DNA from: Oscheius dolichura
Lineage: Eukaryota > Nematoda > Chromadorea > Rhabditida > Rhabditidae
DNA: 64,000 nt
NCBI GenBank assembly: GCA_932521035.1
Contig: OW051493.1
Location: forward strand, 9,074,001-9,138,000
Reading direction: 5' to 3'
Part shown: positions 34,127-47,600 of the stretch, in pieces
Numbering within the stretch: the stretch's first letter is position 1
Layout: every line of letters starts with the position of its first letter
The notes under the pieces: generated by a model
Seen by the model: only the letters and a program-made list of their open reading frames with translations
What the model was told of the DNA's origin: nothing
Databases searched by the model: none
Program-made: the position numbers and the translations under genes

Positions 34127-36722
34127 GTCTAATAAGATCATTTTCTCGAAGAAGAAGAAGAAAGAGGGAGATCTTTGTGTTTGAAATAGCCGCGCTTGCC
34201 GCCTTCCCTTCTTTGACTGTTGCTTACCCGTCTTGTCCCCTCTTTTCCTGCCGCTTGACCTTTTCCCCGCTTCTTCTTCTTCCCGATGCTTCGACAAGCT
34301 GTCCTAATTCTCCAAAAGGAAAATACCAACTTTTCAACACTTTCAAAGGTCTGTTTTTCCTTATTTTTCCCGAAAATCCCGTCTTTCTCCTCTTCCAAGT
34401 GGAATAATTACCCGTTGCAGCGCTTTGTTTGTGATCCAAGTTGCACAGCTGGCCTTATCCTCTTCGCGATCAAATATGCTTTTAAATTAGCCGGGGAAAT
34501 TCATCCGTTTGCCATTTTCTCCCTTCTAACAGTCCTGGCTTCCTGTATTTTCTATTTATTTGTCCGTAATGGCCTTTTATTGGGGAAGGGCGCCTATTCA
34601 TAGGGCGCAGTCACCTTTTTGGGCCGTTCTGCCTTTCCAGGCTTCTGATATTTGAATATTATTGTCGCAAATGATACAGCATAACCTAAGGTTGTTCCAA
34701 ATCATGGTAAATGCCTAGGTTCCGGTCAAAAAAGCCGGAAAAATGAGCCATACTGTTTCTTGGGTCCCTAAATAACGACCTTCTGGCGCCCGGAGCTCTT
34801 AATCCTCCACAGGCTTCTTCCTTTTAAATTTTATAGTCAGAAATGGCACAAAACGGCCTAAAGTAGTTATAAATGAAGGAAAATTTCTGATCCCTACCCA
34901 AAAAAAACCATGGCAAAATAGCAGGAGAAGTCTCCAAGGGCCCTAAAAGTCTGCCATCTGCCACCCGGAGCTCCTTATCTCCCCCGAAAGCCATATTGTC
35001 TCGCTCTTTTCTTTCTTTCCCCCATTTCCCCGACTCTCATACTATCTGACCACTCCCCGTAAACTACAACAATATCTGCCGCCGGCTGGACCACCCGGAA
35101 CTCTAATGTTTTGCCAGGGGGTCAGACGGCTGGCTTGCTCATCGATTAGCTGACCCTCTACGGAGGAGCCAGCCTCCCCAGGCGGTTCATACTCACCTTT
35201 CTTGTCTTCCTTTCTTCTTCCTCTCAATTTTACACTTTTATTATGAAAACATCCGGTTTAGATTGAATCAGGGTGGAGTTAATGGTCGAGATCTCTTTTT
35301 GTCCTCAGTTTCCTCCCTTCCACGCCCAACAGTTGGTTTATAGCCTGGAAGAGCCATTTTTCCTCATTTCCTGCCAATTTTTTTCCTTTCTTTCCTAAAA
35401 CACGATTAATTTGTACCCTAAATAATGTCAAAATGCTAAAAAGAGCCAGAAAAAAGCCAATACTCCGCAGTTTTCCCGTTAGGCGCGCCTTTGTTGGCCC
35501 AGTCTGCCCTTCCTTGCTCCCTCTCCGGCTTATGGAGCTTTTCTGTTCCGATCCCCCACATTTTCCGTCTATCACACGATTTTCTACTTTAATATGATCC
35601 TTTCTATCACTTTAAAACTCCAAATTACTATAGTTTTGCCTAGAAAGAGCCCTAGACTCAGCTGGCAGCAGTATAACACCCCGTTGGCAGTTGCCTCCTG
35701 TTTGTTCCCCCCAATAGACTAGACAAATAACCAGAGAACAAAATAAAACGCCGTAGTTCCAAGTTTTTTTTGTGGAGAAGAAACCAAAATGAGAAGAAAA
35801 ACATTGTCCATAATTTTTATACTCTTTCCCAATGAACTTACGAATGAAGCCTTGCCCGCGCACCCTCCATACCCGACGTAAGACAGCTGTCTGCCTGCTG
35901 CGCGAGGCCATTCCCGGTGTCTGGCTTACGAAAACAGACAATTAATCAATACCACGTCATTTTAGGTTACGAAACTTACAAACTGCGACAACTTGTTTGG
36001 GTTCGACATTCAAATTTGCCCTTTTGAAAACTGTCGAAAGATGGAGACACCCAGGAGGCGGAGGGTCCCTCTCTTCCATCTCCTTGGACTTTCCAGTCTT
36101 TCCAGGGTTGAAACAATTACCCATATGATCTCGGCAGCCAAAACCCCTAGTATTCAGAGAGCTAATTCCTCAATTTTTCAGTTTTGCTGAGGTTGTACGA
36201 GTGCGGGTGCTACCAAAGTCCTGAAAATCTCATTTCCTTGCTTCCAGAGTCGTACCCTTCCAATCCTTCACTTTATTTTGGTTATTGCAGTCAACACCTC
36301 CCTAGTTACGGTCTTGTTCTCCTCCTTATCATGTTTTCTCACTTGGTTCAAGCCTAACAAGACGTTTGTGTTCACCCCCTTATCTCATCCTCTCATCAGT
36401 TGGCTGCTTCTGTTTTGACAGTTTTTCAACCGCAAAAACGTTAACTTTCCCGCTTAGATAACATCTTTGCAGCTATTTTTAACCAGATAAGGATGTCGTC
36501 CTCCCTTTAAATTGTCCATATTTTCCCCCAGTTGAACTGTGTTCGGTTGGTGTGTGACCCCGGGGAAGGGGATCGCCCTCCTTTCAGACTCTCGCCCCAT
36601 ATCTCAGCCTTCCAATCTAAAGAAGGCGGGAGAAAGAGAGATTCCCATCAGGGTTTCGCTTTTTTAAATGTTCTATTTTTCCCCCACTTTCCCGAGATTA
36701 AACCTTCAAACGCATTTTTCAG
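34127..36722. other. Gene-poor interval of about 2.6 kb
   Basis: No phase-consistent exon set was found. A 105-codon frame at 34286-34603 has hydrophobic runs but no splice or family support. Two related blocks (about 34620-34700 and 34800-34880) suggest old tandem repeats. The right edge ends in TTTTTCAG immediately before the start of the next gene. Confidence 0.45.
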
Positions 36723-39700
36723 ATGGCCCTCAATAACTGGCCCCCGACTAAGTTGGAAAAACGACATCAAATTTTGACGGATACAGTCCACGGGACTATA
36801 AATTTATATCATCCCATTGAGACGCTAGTGGACTCCAAGGTGAGCATTTTTTTATGACTTTAGCAGATTTAAAGGACTGTCAGGTGCCTCAAGATCCGAA
36901 TCTGGGTCAAATGGTAATTTGAAGATGTTCCGTTCTTTCTTTTCCATCCTGCCTCTGATCCAAAATTTATTAAAGCCTTTTTAGCTCATAGATCACGTTG
37001 TACATCATTTTGAGTCCAAAAGCTCTGAGAAATTCCCTAATTTTCCCATTTTGCGGCATCAAAATCTTCCCAGACCCATTGGCAGTCCTTATTCTCTTTC
37101 CACTGCCTCCTGCGCGGGTTCGTGTCGAGACCCTAAAACCAAGAGTTAAAATTTTGGCAGTTCTTTTCAAGTAAATTATATTTCCAGGAGTTCCAACGGC
37201 TCCGCTTCTTGTCCCAACTCGGCCCGACCTCCTACGTCTACCCCAGCGGCACCCACACCCGCTTCGTCCACTCGCTCGGGTATCCCTGCTTCCCATTCTC
37301 TGTATTACTGATTTCTATCATTTAGAACGTACCACCTGGCCTATAAATTGGTAGATTCTTTGAGAAGAGCCAATCCGGAGTATGGAATCAGTTCCGAAGA
37401 CCACTTGGCTGTCTGTGTCGCGGCTCTTTGTCATGATCTCGGCCATGGACCATTCTCTCATCTCTTTGATGGTCCATTCAGGGACGGAATCGGTGAGCAG
37501 GCGATGCCCAAGGTACCTTCTTTTTTACTGGAAAATGTTAATATATATTTTCAGCACGAGGTCTTGTCGGTCCAGTTGATTCGACGACTATTCGCCCAGC
37601 CCCATGTCCAGGCAGCTTTCCGGCCATATTTGGGCAGAGGGAACCATTTTGAGAGGAACATTCAATTTATTTGTGAAATGGTCAAGTCGGAAAAGTTTGT
37701 GAGTACATTTTCTCCAATTTTTAAAGAGGTAGACGGTGGCCAGTTCAAAATTCGTGTTTACTGGGAGGTTCCTGGATCTCGAGGAGTCCTGGGGCGGGTA
37801 GATTTCCAAATTTCTCGGAGAATTCTTACAGTATCCAGTGAAATACCGGGCCCTCTACTTGATCACCTATTTTCTGCCATAAAAAGTGGTCATTTGTCTT
37901 CTCGGCCGGGAAAATTCAATAGAATTGGGCTCTTGAGACTTGTGAAACCCTTTAGCTCTTGGAATATCCGTTAGAAAGTGTACCGCAGGAAGCCTGGACG
38001 GCTTTTGAACGGACTTTCGGATCTCCAGAACGATTTTTGAACTTTCTTGGGTGAAATTCCAGGCCTATATTCTTCTTGAAACCTCATTAGGAAATGGATT
38101 ATTGCCCGTTTTGAACCGTTTTATGGGATCCCTCTTCCTGGAACCAGATTCTTAGGCCATTCTAGAGTCGGTGATTCAAGATGACTATACATTTTCCTCT
38201 TTTCAGGACGAAGACAATAATTGGCTCCCTCTCGGCCGAGGACTGGACAAGTCTTTTCTCTATTCTATTGTGAGTAATGACTTCGACTCGATTGATGTCG
38301 ATAAGTGGGACTACCTCCAACGAGACTCGCTTGCCGCCGGGGTCGGGATCAGTTTCAATCGGGTATGTTTCCCCCTTTTCTATTTTAAAAGAAAAATTCG
38401 ATTTTCCAGATGTCAGTGGAGCGATTGATTGAGAATTGTTACGTTGTAAATGATCTGGAACGACCGCAATTGAAAAGATTGGCTTGGGATGAGAAAGTAC
38501 TGTCGACGCTGGAAGAAGTCGGCCAAGGCAGGCAGGAGCTTCATGACCGGCTCTATCAGCACAAGGCCGTCCGGGCCATTGAAGCCCTGTGAGTTTATTC
38601 TCAGTTTTATTGAAATTAGGGTTACGATATTGGGATCCTGGAGTGATTTTACGCTCATTAGCAAAAGAAAGGGCAGCCCTTTCCTAGCTACAGTTTGAGG
38701 CGGCGCGCAGATAAAATAAAATGAGGTCCTGGAGCGATTACACCCATTTTTTGAAGAGATACCCCTTTTGGGAATAAAATCGCTTCGAGACCTATAGAAT
38801 AAACATAAAAAAGACTGAAAAGTCATATTATTCGAAATATTTCCAGCGTCGTCCGAGCCATGCAGTTAGCCAGCCCTCACCTGCTCTTCAAGGGAGACGA
38901 CAACCAACTGTACCCCCTCTCTCGGGTGACAGAAAATCTTGGAGCATTTCTGCGAACGGATGATAGTCTCTTGCCAAATATCCTGAATTCAACGACGGAT
39001 GAAATGGCCGAAGCTCGACAATTGCTGGAAATGATCGAACGGCGCAATATTCCCCAACGACTGGATGAGGAAGCTTATTCGCCGAGTAAAGCCGATACAG
39101 TAAGTCTTGCACCTGGATTTTGGGGTATTTTGAGTCGTTTTGATTGAGTATTTAATGGTTACGCAGTCAGAAAGATCTTCCAAGTGACAGATCAAGATGA
39201 AATTGGGTTTTACGGGCTGTCCACACCTAGGGCGGGTTTTTAAGCTTTCCTAGGGTCATTCTATCCTCTTATGAGCTGTAATTCAGTGCGTACCTCGTGT
39301 TTGCTGAGTATCAAATGTCTATGCAGTAAAATTAAAGTTCTAGATGGCCGGAAAGGGGTTGGAATTGGATTTGAAGGCCCGAATCTCGCCTAGAAAGAGA
39401 TTGGAACCCTCTGGTGCATTATGCGCCTCTTTTAGCCGTTCCCAGCTTTTCTGATCCTAACTAACTGCGTACTTAATGTCTTCCACTGAGTATCAAATGC
39501 CTAGGCAGCTAATAGAACCCACCAAAAGTCGGTTCCAGTTGGATTTGGATTTATAGCCAGGAATCCCCATTGAGAGGGTGTAGTGGGCTTTCTCGTTCCT
39601 TTCCACCCTTATTTGGCTCAAAACTGACTGCGTAGCCATTGAATACTCAGTTTTAATGATATTTTACATCTTAAAATTCTATATTAATCCATTTTTCCAG

Positions 39701-41034
39701 TTGCTATTAATCAATTCGGATGGTGTCAGTCTTAACGAATGTCAGAATCCTTATCGCCGGGTGGAGGTAATATACTAATTCTTACTGTAGACAATATATT
39801 AACTGGACTACTTTTAAAGGAACAGTGACACCGAGGAAAAACTTGTGCACAGTTGTGCACACTTCCGGGCGAAACTTTCGCTGCGTAGTCAAAGCTTATT
39901 TTCGTTTTTCACTATTTTCTCGTTTATACCACATTCATTTCTTCAATTTTTCTGCTGCTAATACTATTTACATGTATTACAATATGTTGTAACAAAAAGA
40001 AATGAGTTATAACGATACATTTGCAGTAAAACGAAAATAGCTCTCTTGGCTGAGTATGATGATTTTCAAAAAAACTGAATGCGCGCCACGATTTCCTCCA
40101 GTCACTGTTCCTTTAAGGCTTTGGTGAAGACAGAACTCCTGAAACGATTGGCCGAATATGATATCAAAGAGTCGGATATTATTTTGATTACCCGAGTGCT
40201 GCATCGAGGAATGGGACGGGTGAACCCGATGGAGAAGGTCCTCCTATTAGATAGTAATCAAAATTTGAGGATGTTGGACAGAGAAACGGTAATTTTGGAT
40301 TTATTATTTAAATAAATAAGGTGTTTAGATTCTGTTAAACTCCGCGGAGTCGTCGGAAATTCGAAAATTAGGCCTATATGTACATAGAGATTCGCAGGCG
40401 GCGGATTTGATCAAGGAGACATTTGATGAAGTTTTGATGGAATTGGGACTACGATCGACGTCGGTGAGTAGAAGTAAACGAGATTTATTTTATGAAAAAT
40501 GGCTGAAATTGAAGAAAATGAGCAATTCTTTCGATATTGGGCGCCCTGATTCTTTGTGGCTTCCATATTCTTAAGTTTGCCAAAACTTTGACTGTCCAAC
40601 GGATTACTGCAGTATATTTCCCGCAAATAGTCAACCTCCACACCGTTTCGGTCATTTTCAAGACATATCCTCTTTCCTATCCCCGATTTTTCCTCTAAAA
40701 TTCATCTCAAACCCAGATCACAACGCGGTAAACCAGTTCTGCACCGTTTTACCTATAATTTTCCTTTTGAAAGCGATAGCTACGGTCGTAGAAGGATATA
40801 GACTTTCCCAGTGGAGAGAATTTTACAAAATAGGCTCCAATACATGAAAGAGGATTGCCAGAAAGGGTAAACTGCCCGCGCTGTTCCCCGTGGCGTTTCT
40901 CCAGTTGCTAAGTTCTCTTTTTGGATTACAGTCACCAGAATCCACTTCTCTGCTCTCCAGTCTATAATTTTCATCTTAATCCAATCTATTTTCAGCGCCG
41001 AGTCAGTCCGAACAGTTCCCAGTCGTCTGTCTAA
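36723..41034 (+). CDS. SAMHD1-like HD-domain dNTP triphosphohydrolase
   Basis: Eleven exons (36723-36839, 37188-37279, 37326-37512, 37555-37698, 38207-38362, 38410-38588, 38847-39099, 39701-39766, 40118-40288, 40329-40463, 40996-41034) sum to 1539 nt, giving 512 residues. It begins with the characteristic [12 protein letters not shown]. Then come [11 protein letters not shown], the first metal-binding histidine in [10 protein letters not shown], the HD pair in [17 protein letters not shown], and the later aspartate in [11 protein letters not shown]. These are the metal and active-site motifs of SAMHD1 enzymes, which cleave dNTPs to deoxynucleoside and triphosphate. No N-terminal SAM domain is present; the protein starts almost at the catalytic core. 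The C-terminus is a Ser-rich tail ([12 protein letters not shown]). The start codon follows TTTTTCAG (probable trans-splice site). AATAAA lies at 41169. The acceptor of the 40118 exon lies at the end of a repeat. Confidence 0.93.
39306..39640. repeat. Two diverged tandem blocks in intron
   Basis: Blocks starting gagtatcaaatgtctatgca (about 39307) and gagtatcaaatgcctaggca (about 39489) share about 150 bp of related order, including 'ttggatttg' and 'cctttccacc'-like parts. No coding role is seen. Confidence 0.5.
39814..40117. repeat. Non-autonomous inverted-repeat element ending at a splice acceptor
   Basis: Ends read ttaaaggaacagtgac at 39814 and gtcactgttcctttaa at 40101-40116: a perfect inverted repeat of 16 bp including TTAA-type ends. 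The element is about 300 bp and non-coding. The last bases of its right end (tttaag) directly precede the exon at 40118. Confidence 0.75.
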
Positions 41035-41648
41035 CCCCGTCTACTCTTCTCCTCCTTCCAAATGTCTTATATCTACTACGAGTTGTCTTCCCTTCTAAAC
41101 GTGCCTTATCTGTATATCCTGTGATGAATTAATGTCTTTTTAGTACCAAAAATATGTAAATACAAGAGAATAAAACTTTATTTCTTATATTTTATGTAAT
41201 ATATATGTACTGTGGATTTTGATATAAACGGGGGTGGGGGGATTGCTAGGGGGCGGCGGAAGAGACAAGGGATCTACACGGAGGGCGGCAAAGCTTGTCA
41301 CAGCCTAGATACGGCAAATTTTCTTTATTATCAAAATTAATGTGTATTTTTTTTTATTAATTTCCCGTAAAAATTATAAATTCTACGTGTATGTAAGTGG
41401 ACCATATCGACATAAATAAGACACGCAGCTGTGGTGGGCGAAGTTACCTAACAAACAAAATAATAATAACATTAAAACATTAAATATTAATAATTAAACA
41501 GAATCTGCACCAGGAAACAAAATGACAATCGTGGGGGGACCAGGAGCGGGACAAGAAAACGAAGGAAGCGGTTTGGGTCCTAAGTGGAAAGCAAAGAAAA
41601 GGATCAAGTGAGGGGACTAGGAAAAAAGAGGAAAAGAAGGGGGTAGGA
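41035..41648. other. Convergent 3' interval (SAMHD1-like / USP)
   Basis: AT-rich DNA with AATAAA at 41169-41174 for the + gene and several TTTATT stretches (minus-strand AATAAA) near 41324-41360. No exon is seen. Confidence 0.5.
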
Positions 41649-44600
41649 CTATTGAAACTCGTTGATGATGGAACTGTTAGCCTCTTCGAGGAGGCGATTC
41701 ACCGTCTCGTACGTGTCCGCCTCGTCGGCGAAGCCAATTTCTATTTTTAGACGGACTATCTGAAAAGGAGGAGAGATTAGAGGGAAATCATAGTTTATGG
41801 ACTAAAAGAGGACCATTTTCCCTCCTGGGGAAGTTTTTTGGGGAACTTGGCTTGAGAATTCAATGAACTGGTAAAATTCAAGTCTGAATCCCTGGTCCTT
41901 ACTTTCCCCGGCCCGATAATCCAGGCCAAGCCGGACTACTGGAGAAGTCTGGGATCGAATATGGTCGCCGAGGATTCAAAAGAATCCCCTGTACTCACCT
42001 CGCCTAGCTCCTGTTCTACGCTAGCAACAAAGAAATCAATGTGGGTATCATCTGAGAAGGTCACCCTCGTGTCGGGCTTCAAAGAATGGGCCAAATTCTA
42101 AAAATTGATCCTTTCCCCGGTCAAGATACAGTCTACCTCAATCGTCGTGTTGACCAGCGAGTGTTTATGAGATTCGGGTAAGAGTGACCCGCACATGGAG
42201 AGGGCCTCCTTCATGCTCTCGTTGATCTTGACGCAGAACTTGTCCTCGTCGACCACGGCCCAGTGGGCAATGTAGTTGAGGGAAGCGGATAGCAGGTTGA
42301 AGACACCGCTGTCCGAGAGGGCATTGATGGCTGAGGAGTCGCGACGCGTTTGCAGAATTGAATAGAGGACATAGCGCCACAATTTCTGGAACATTTTTTT
42401 GATCATTTTACCCAAATTTCCAGGGAATACGGTAGCTGATGGTCGGTGGTAAGCGCGCTCCAATGCAAATAAGGCGATTTCACCATTTTACAGCCTTTAT
42501 CTACCGGATTTTTTTTCTTTTTTTTTAAATTTTTAAAGGTCATAACGGTCAAATATATTACACAATAATGTCATTTGCCCGCTAAATTTCGAAAAATTCG
42601 AACAACAGCTAAAATCGGCGCGCCGCGGCAGTAAACGCTAATTTAGTCCATTTTAAACATATTGTACCTATTTTTTCTTATTTTTTTCGGGTATATTTTA
42701 ACTGGCTAAATCCTTCAGAACCGAGAAAAATAGAAAAAATAAGTATAACAAGGTCAAATATCATCTTTTTGGGGGCTGTTTGCATTGGAGCGCTGTTACA
42801 AACAAATTCTTACCAACAGAGGATAAATAACGGTAATTTTCGCTACCATGTAGTCGGTTACCACCTCATTTATATTAATCGATCGATAAATTTGAGCCTA
42901 AAATTAAAAAACGTCAAAAAACTGGAGTTAAAGGTCTAACCGCGTAGCGTTCCATATCCGTCTTTAGCCAGAAGAATATTTTCAGTACCAGATGGCCCCG
43001 GATCAGAGTCTGTACCCAATGGGAGAAATAATCATTAACCCTGAAATATTTAAAGGTCGGAAATTATCGCTGTAGGAGCCTTACGTATTTTCCTCGAATT
43101 TTTGGAGTGTCGTGCACTCGGTCATGGTTATCCGAATCAGGGCGAGGAGCTGCTTCATCAGGGAGAAATCAGCCTGTAGCCGGTGGATGAAACTGTTCAG
43201 GCATTTCCATTGCTCCTGTTCTTTATTCTGACTAATATTCTGGAGCTCATCCATGACGAGGTGTTCTAGAGCTCTTAAAGATAAAATTACAGTAAGAAAG
43301 GCGGGAAAAACCCACTCAATTCTGGACTCTTTCAACGCTTTCAAAATGAGGTATCGGTAAGCGAAGGCAGAAATTCCTAGGCCCGTGCTGAGCCACCAGG
43401 TTATCGGCTCGCCGCGGGGATCTTTTTGGCGGATTTGCTCCTTTGGACGGCAGAAATTCTCGTAGAGACCTTCTACTATCTGAAAAAGAACGTTTTTTGT
43501 GTGGGAAAGTGTCGAAACCCTGGGAAAGGAGGGGAATTGCCAACCGTACGCGCGCGCTATTGAACTATTCCCTATATTCGCCTGTTATTTACGTTTCTTT
43601 TCTATTTTTCCAACGTTCAATATACAATGCCCAGAACAAGGAGAACCTCAAAAATAGAGAAAAAATTGAAGAACCCCCGCGAAAATGAGGAATTGGCAGC
43701 CGTAAGCGAGCGCAATTTGAAAGTTTTGCTTATTTGTCCATATTTTCTCAGATTTTGTCTTGAGTATCGGGTCAATGTGATTAGCAGAACCTTCCAGAAC
43801 AGAAAAAATAAAGAAACTGCTTAAAAAAATTGAAGAAAATTGAGGGAAAATGAAAGTCTTCAATGGAGCGCGCTTACAGCAGGCTGGCACCGTCTGCCCG
43901 GGAAAACGGTAATGATTTTCATTATAAAAACCAGGCAAAAAACTTACGATATGGATAAGATTCATCTGTATTTCATGGGGCATATTTTTCATCATAACTT
44001 TGAAGTCGTCGTGATAATGAAGGGGGCAGCGTCTAAATTTCCTCTTTCCATCCATTCTTCAATAAAACTTACTCTTTCAAAATGGCGCGTACTCTCAACT
44101 GTACCATCATCCCCAAATTCTGTTTGAAATCTTCTTCTTCCGTGAATTTTTGCTGTCGATTGGTGGCTGCCATCTTCTCCGTGTTTATTGTATCCTCCAT
44201 AAATTGTCGTTTATTCAATTCCGTCGGGAAAACCGGATCAATCGGGTAGGATAACGGCTCCCGGATCAGGTCGTGGCTATTCGGGGTGAAGATGGCATAG
44301 TCGGCTTTGGGGAAGACGACGGGCGGCGGCGGGGGAGGCGGCTCCTTGGATTCTTTGAACTTTCGGATGTCTTCTTCAAAGGCTTCATTTCTGGCCAGGA
44401 TAAAGTGGCGAAGATCGTCGGGGAGGTGGGAAATTCGCTCGAAATATTTCTCTGGAAATGGATAGCTCGTTAGGGAAAGCAGTCAGGCGTGCTGATCCCG
44501 TTATATAGGAGAATTCCAGGATTTTGGGGAGATTTTTGGCTCAAAATAAAGCTGACAGTGTGATCTACGCGAATACATCGGTTTTCAGGGCCATACAACA

Positions 44601-47600
44601 ATTTTATGGACCAAAAAAAGGTACTACAACCCTTTTCCACCAGTCCATAGTACCTTATGGCGGCGGGTTCCCCTCCAAGGGAAAATTGGATTTTTTTGGG
44701 GGGAATTTGGGTTCAAACTAAAGCTAACAATGTGATCTATGCTAAGAAATAATTTACAACAAATTTTAAGACCCACATTTTTGGTTTTGAGTAAAAACGC
44801 GGCTAGAATCCTCCCGTACTGTGAACTATGACTGCCGCTGCCTTATCAAGAAAATTGACAAATTTTTTGGCAATTTTGGCTTAAAATATTAATCAGGATG
44901 GGGTTTATAAGGTCTGTTTTGGTTCGCCACCTTAAAATTTATTAAAATTTGAACTTTAGGCGGTAATCAAAGGCTCATATAGTCTGTCAAGAAAAAAGAC
45001 GACATTCAAGGTCTAACTGGCCGAGAACAAATTTTAGTGATGGAGCGAACTGACAGATAATTTTTGACCGGCCAAGAAGAAAAAAAAGGCCAGTAAGTTC
45101 GGCTCGTGGCTAAATCGTTAGACCTTGAATGTCGTCTTTTTTCTTGACAGACTATACTCTCCCAATAGGTTCCAGTGCGGTGGAGGCAGGGAATTACGGT
45201 ACAATGAGGTCCTAGATCCCCGAGAATGCTTTTAAAAATAAGAAAATGCTTACCAGACGCCGAATCCGATAGTAAATTCGGTGCCGAAGCCTTGACATAA
45301 CAGAGAGCGTAGGCCGAGACCCCTGGTCGGTAATTTCCCCTGGCTTCGGTGGAGACCTGCTCCCAGGTGACCAGTTCCACTCCGCTGTCATTAAACTTTT
45401 GCCAGAGATCTCTCTCCAAGGAGTTTGGATCACCTATAATTTATAGAAAATGAATGAAAGAAGAAGAAGGCTCACAACGGATGTAGGTCCAATAATGCCC
45501 CCTATCCGCCTCTCCCTCATGGATAATTATCGAATGGAGCAGGTATTCTTCATGTTGCAATGGCTCAATTTCAAATAACTCGATCAGCTGGTTCTTTAGA
45601 TGGTCCCTCTTGTTTTTACACTCTTCTTGTTGCCGTTCGACATCCTGGATGTAAACATCCACGCAGCGGAGAAAATCGTGTTGGTAGTCGGGTGGCAGAA
45701 GGCCGTCTTTTGGAGTGGGGAAGACTGAAAACGGTGCAGTTATACAGATTACGGTCTCTGCTTTCCAATAGTGTAGGAATTTCCGCGTTGGGACCCTTTT
45801 TCAAACCTCCAATATCATTTTAACCCCGATTAACGCCCGTTCGCCATTTTTGCCCTAGCTCGCTGGGAAATTCGTGTTATAGGGTAAATTCGATCAATTT
45901 AGATCAATTTAGACCTTTGAAGGCGTAATTTTTGGTCTATTTTACCCCTAGGAACATTCTACAATACCCTGGTCATCGAATTTTAGAAGAAAAAGAGAAA
46001 GAAACCCAGCGCGTCATTTTTAAAAGATTACGGTATCTTAAGGAGCAAAATGACTTACTCAAGTCCTTAGATCGGAGATGAGCATTCTCTTGGGTAACGT
46101 ACATCTTTGAAGCTTCCAAAATGGCAATAAGATTAAAGGAACTGTGTCCCACCGGGAATTTTTCCAGCCTAAAACGGTCTGTCTCCATAGAATCGGTCTC
46201 TCTCCTTACCCATTGCACCTAGCCGTGTATTCATCGTGTTCCCGTCTCAGGATCTCTCTCTGTTTGTGGATTTCCTTGACTAGATTGTAATTTCTATGCA
46301 TGTAACGATCCATGTAGATATTTTTCGGGATTTGGAGTTCTGTATGGATTTTGGATGTCCCGCTGGTGTTGTTGTAGCAGAAACGATTCAAACTGACGAA
46401 GAAGACCTCGGGTAGCGTGTCCAAGTAGGTCTGGAAGGGAAAAAGGAGGTTTAAAAAAAGGAAAAGAGGATACAGTACCTCAGTTTTGTCATCGGTGAAG
46501 TGGTGTTCAATGGCGTCGTGGAGGCTGGGCTTTTGGACGTCGCAGGTTATTGTGGGCATGTCGGAGACAGCCGGCCGATCGAAGTCGGCACTCCCTCCAC
46601 TGTGGACCCGTTTCTTGACGGTACGGTAATGGAACAACTGCTGGAAGGGACTCTCGCTCCAGACGTCTTCTTTTGCTGAAAAAAAAACAGATTTGAAGGG
46701 CCGTCAGGAGGCTGGAGACTGTCAAAAAGGCCCTGAATGGAATGCGCGCGTTTTTCGGTCATTTACAGTGGGTTCTATGGTTCTTTGGAATTTTTACTCA
46801 CAAACCTTAAAATTTTGCTCTGTTTAATGCAAGGTTAAAAATTTTAAGCTGAGTTCCAGCACGAATCTCAGTCTCAAGGGTCCCGAAGCGATTGTTGTTG
46901 AAATTGGGTCCAATATAAGAAAGTACAGCAACCCTTACGTGGCAGAGGGATCCTGGGGAAAGTCGGCAGCGTGGGGAAGGCGAACGCCTCGCTGTCGCTC
47001 TTCGGCGGCGCCGGATCATCCACTTGCATGCTGTTCTCATCGACGCTCTCGTCCATTTCTATTATCCCATCCATCGAGGACCCGGGCATCGGCGGCGGGA
47101 TGGTGGGCAGTTCCACGTCGAGGGGACTCCGATTTCGAGCATCAAATGCCTGTCTCAGAGCTCGGGTAATCACTCCAATCACGCGGTCTCTCATTTCGGA
47201 TGCGTCCTGAATGGAATAATAACAGTAAACAAGTGGAAGTGGCTTACATTCTGGTGGCCTACCAAGGCGCTACCGTATTCTGTCTCGAGGGCGCGCATGG
47301 CGTTGGTCGGCTCGACTGCCCGCTTATTCCCGCCGTCCAAAAGAGCAAAAAGACGACGAATTTCCATAAGAAACCTCGCTTCAGGAGTCAGATTCTGTAA
47401 TTTTTGTTTAAAAAAATAGGGGAGAACTTACGGATTCATCCATAGCCTTTAACTCCTCCGGAGTGTGAAAATATGCAATTTTTCTATAGCGGGGAATGTG
47501 GTAGAGAACCTGGCAGATGACATTAAACCAACACGTCTGGCCAACGTTACGGATTCCGACCTTTAAAATAGAAAAATGTACTGTAAAAAGGGAGGAATCA

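Noticed and set aside
34286-34603. A 105-codon + strand frame with hydrophobic runs downstream of FMO
   Set aside because: Pyrimidine-rich DNA gives Phe/Ser/Leu-rich translations by chance; no splice context, motif or homologous shape.
44978-45156. Considered as a CRISPR-like or tandem array because of repeated blocks nearby
   Set aside because: There are only two arms in inverted orientation, and the setting is a eukaryotic intron.
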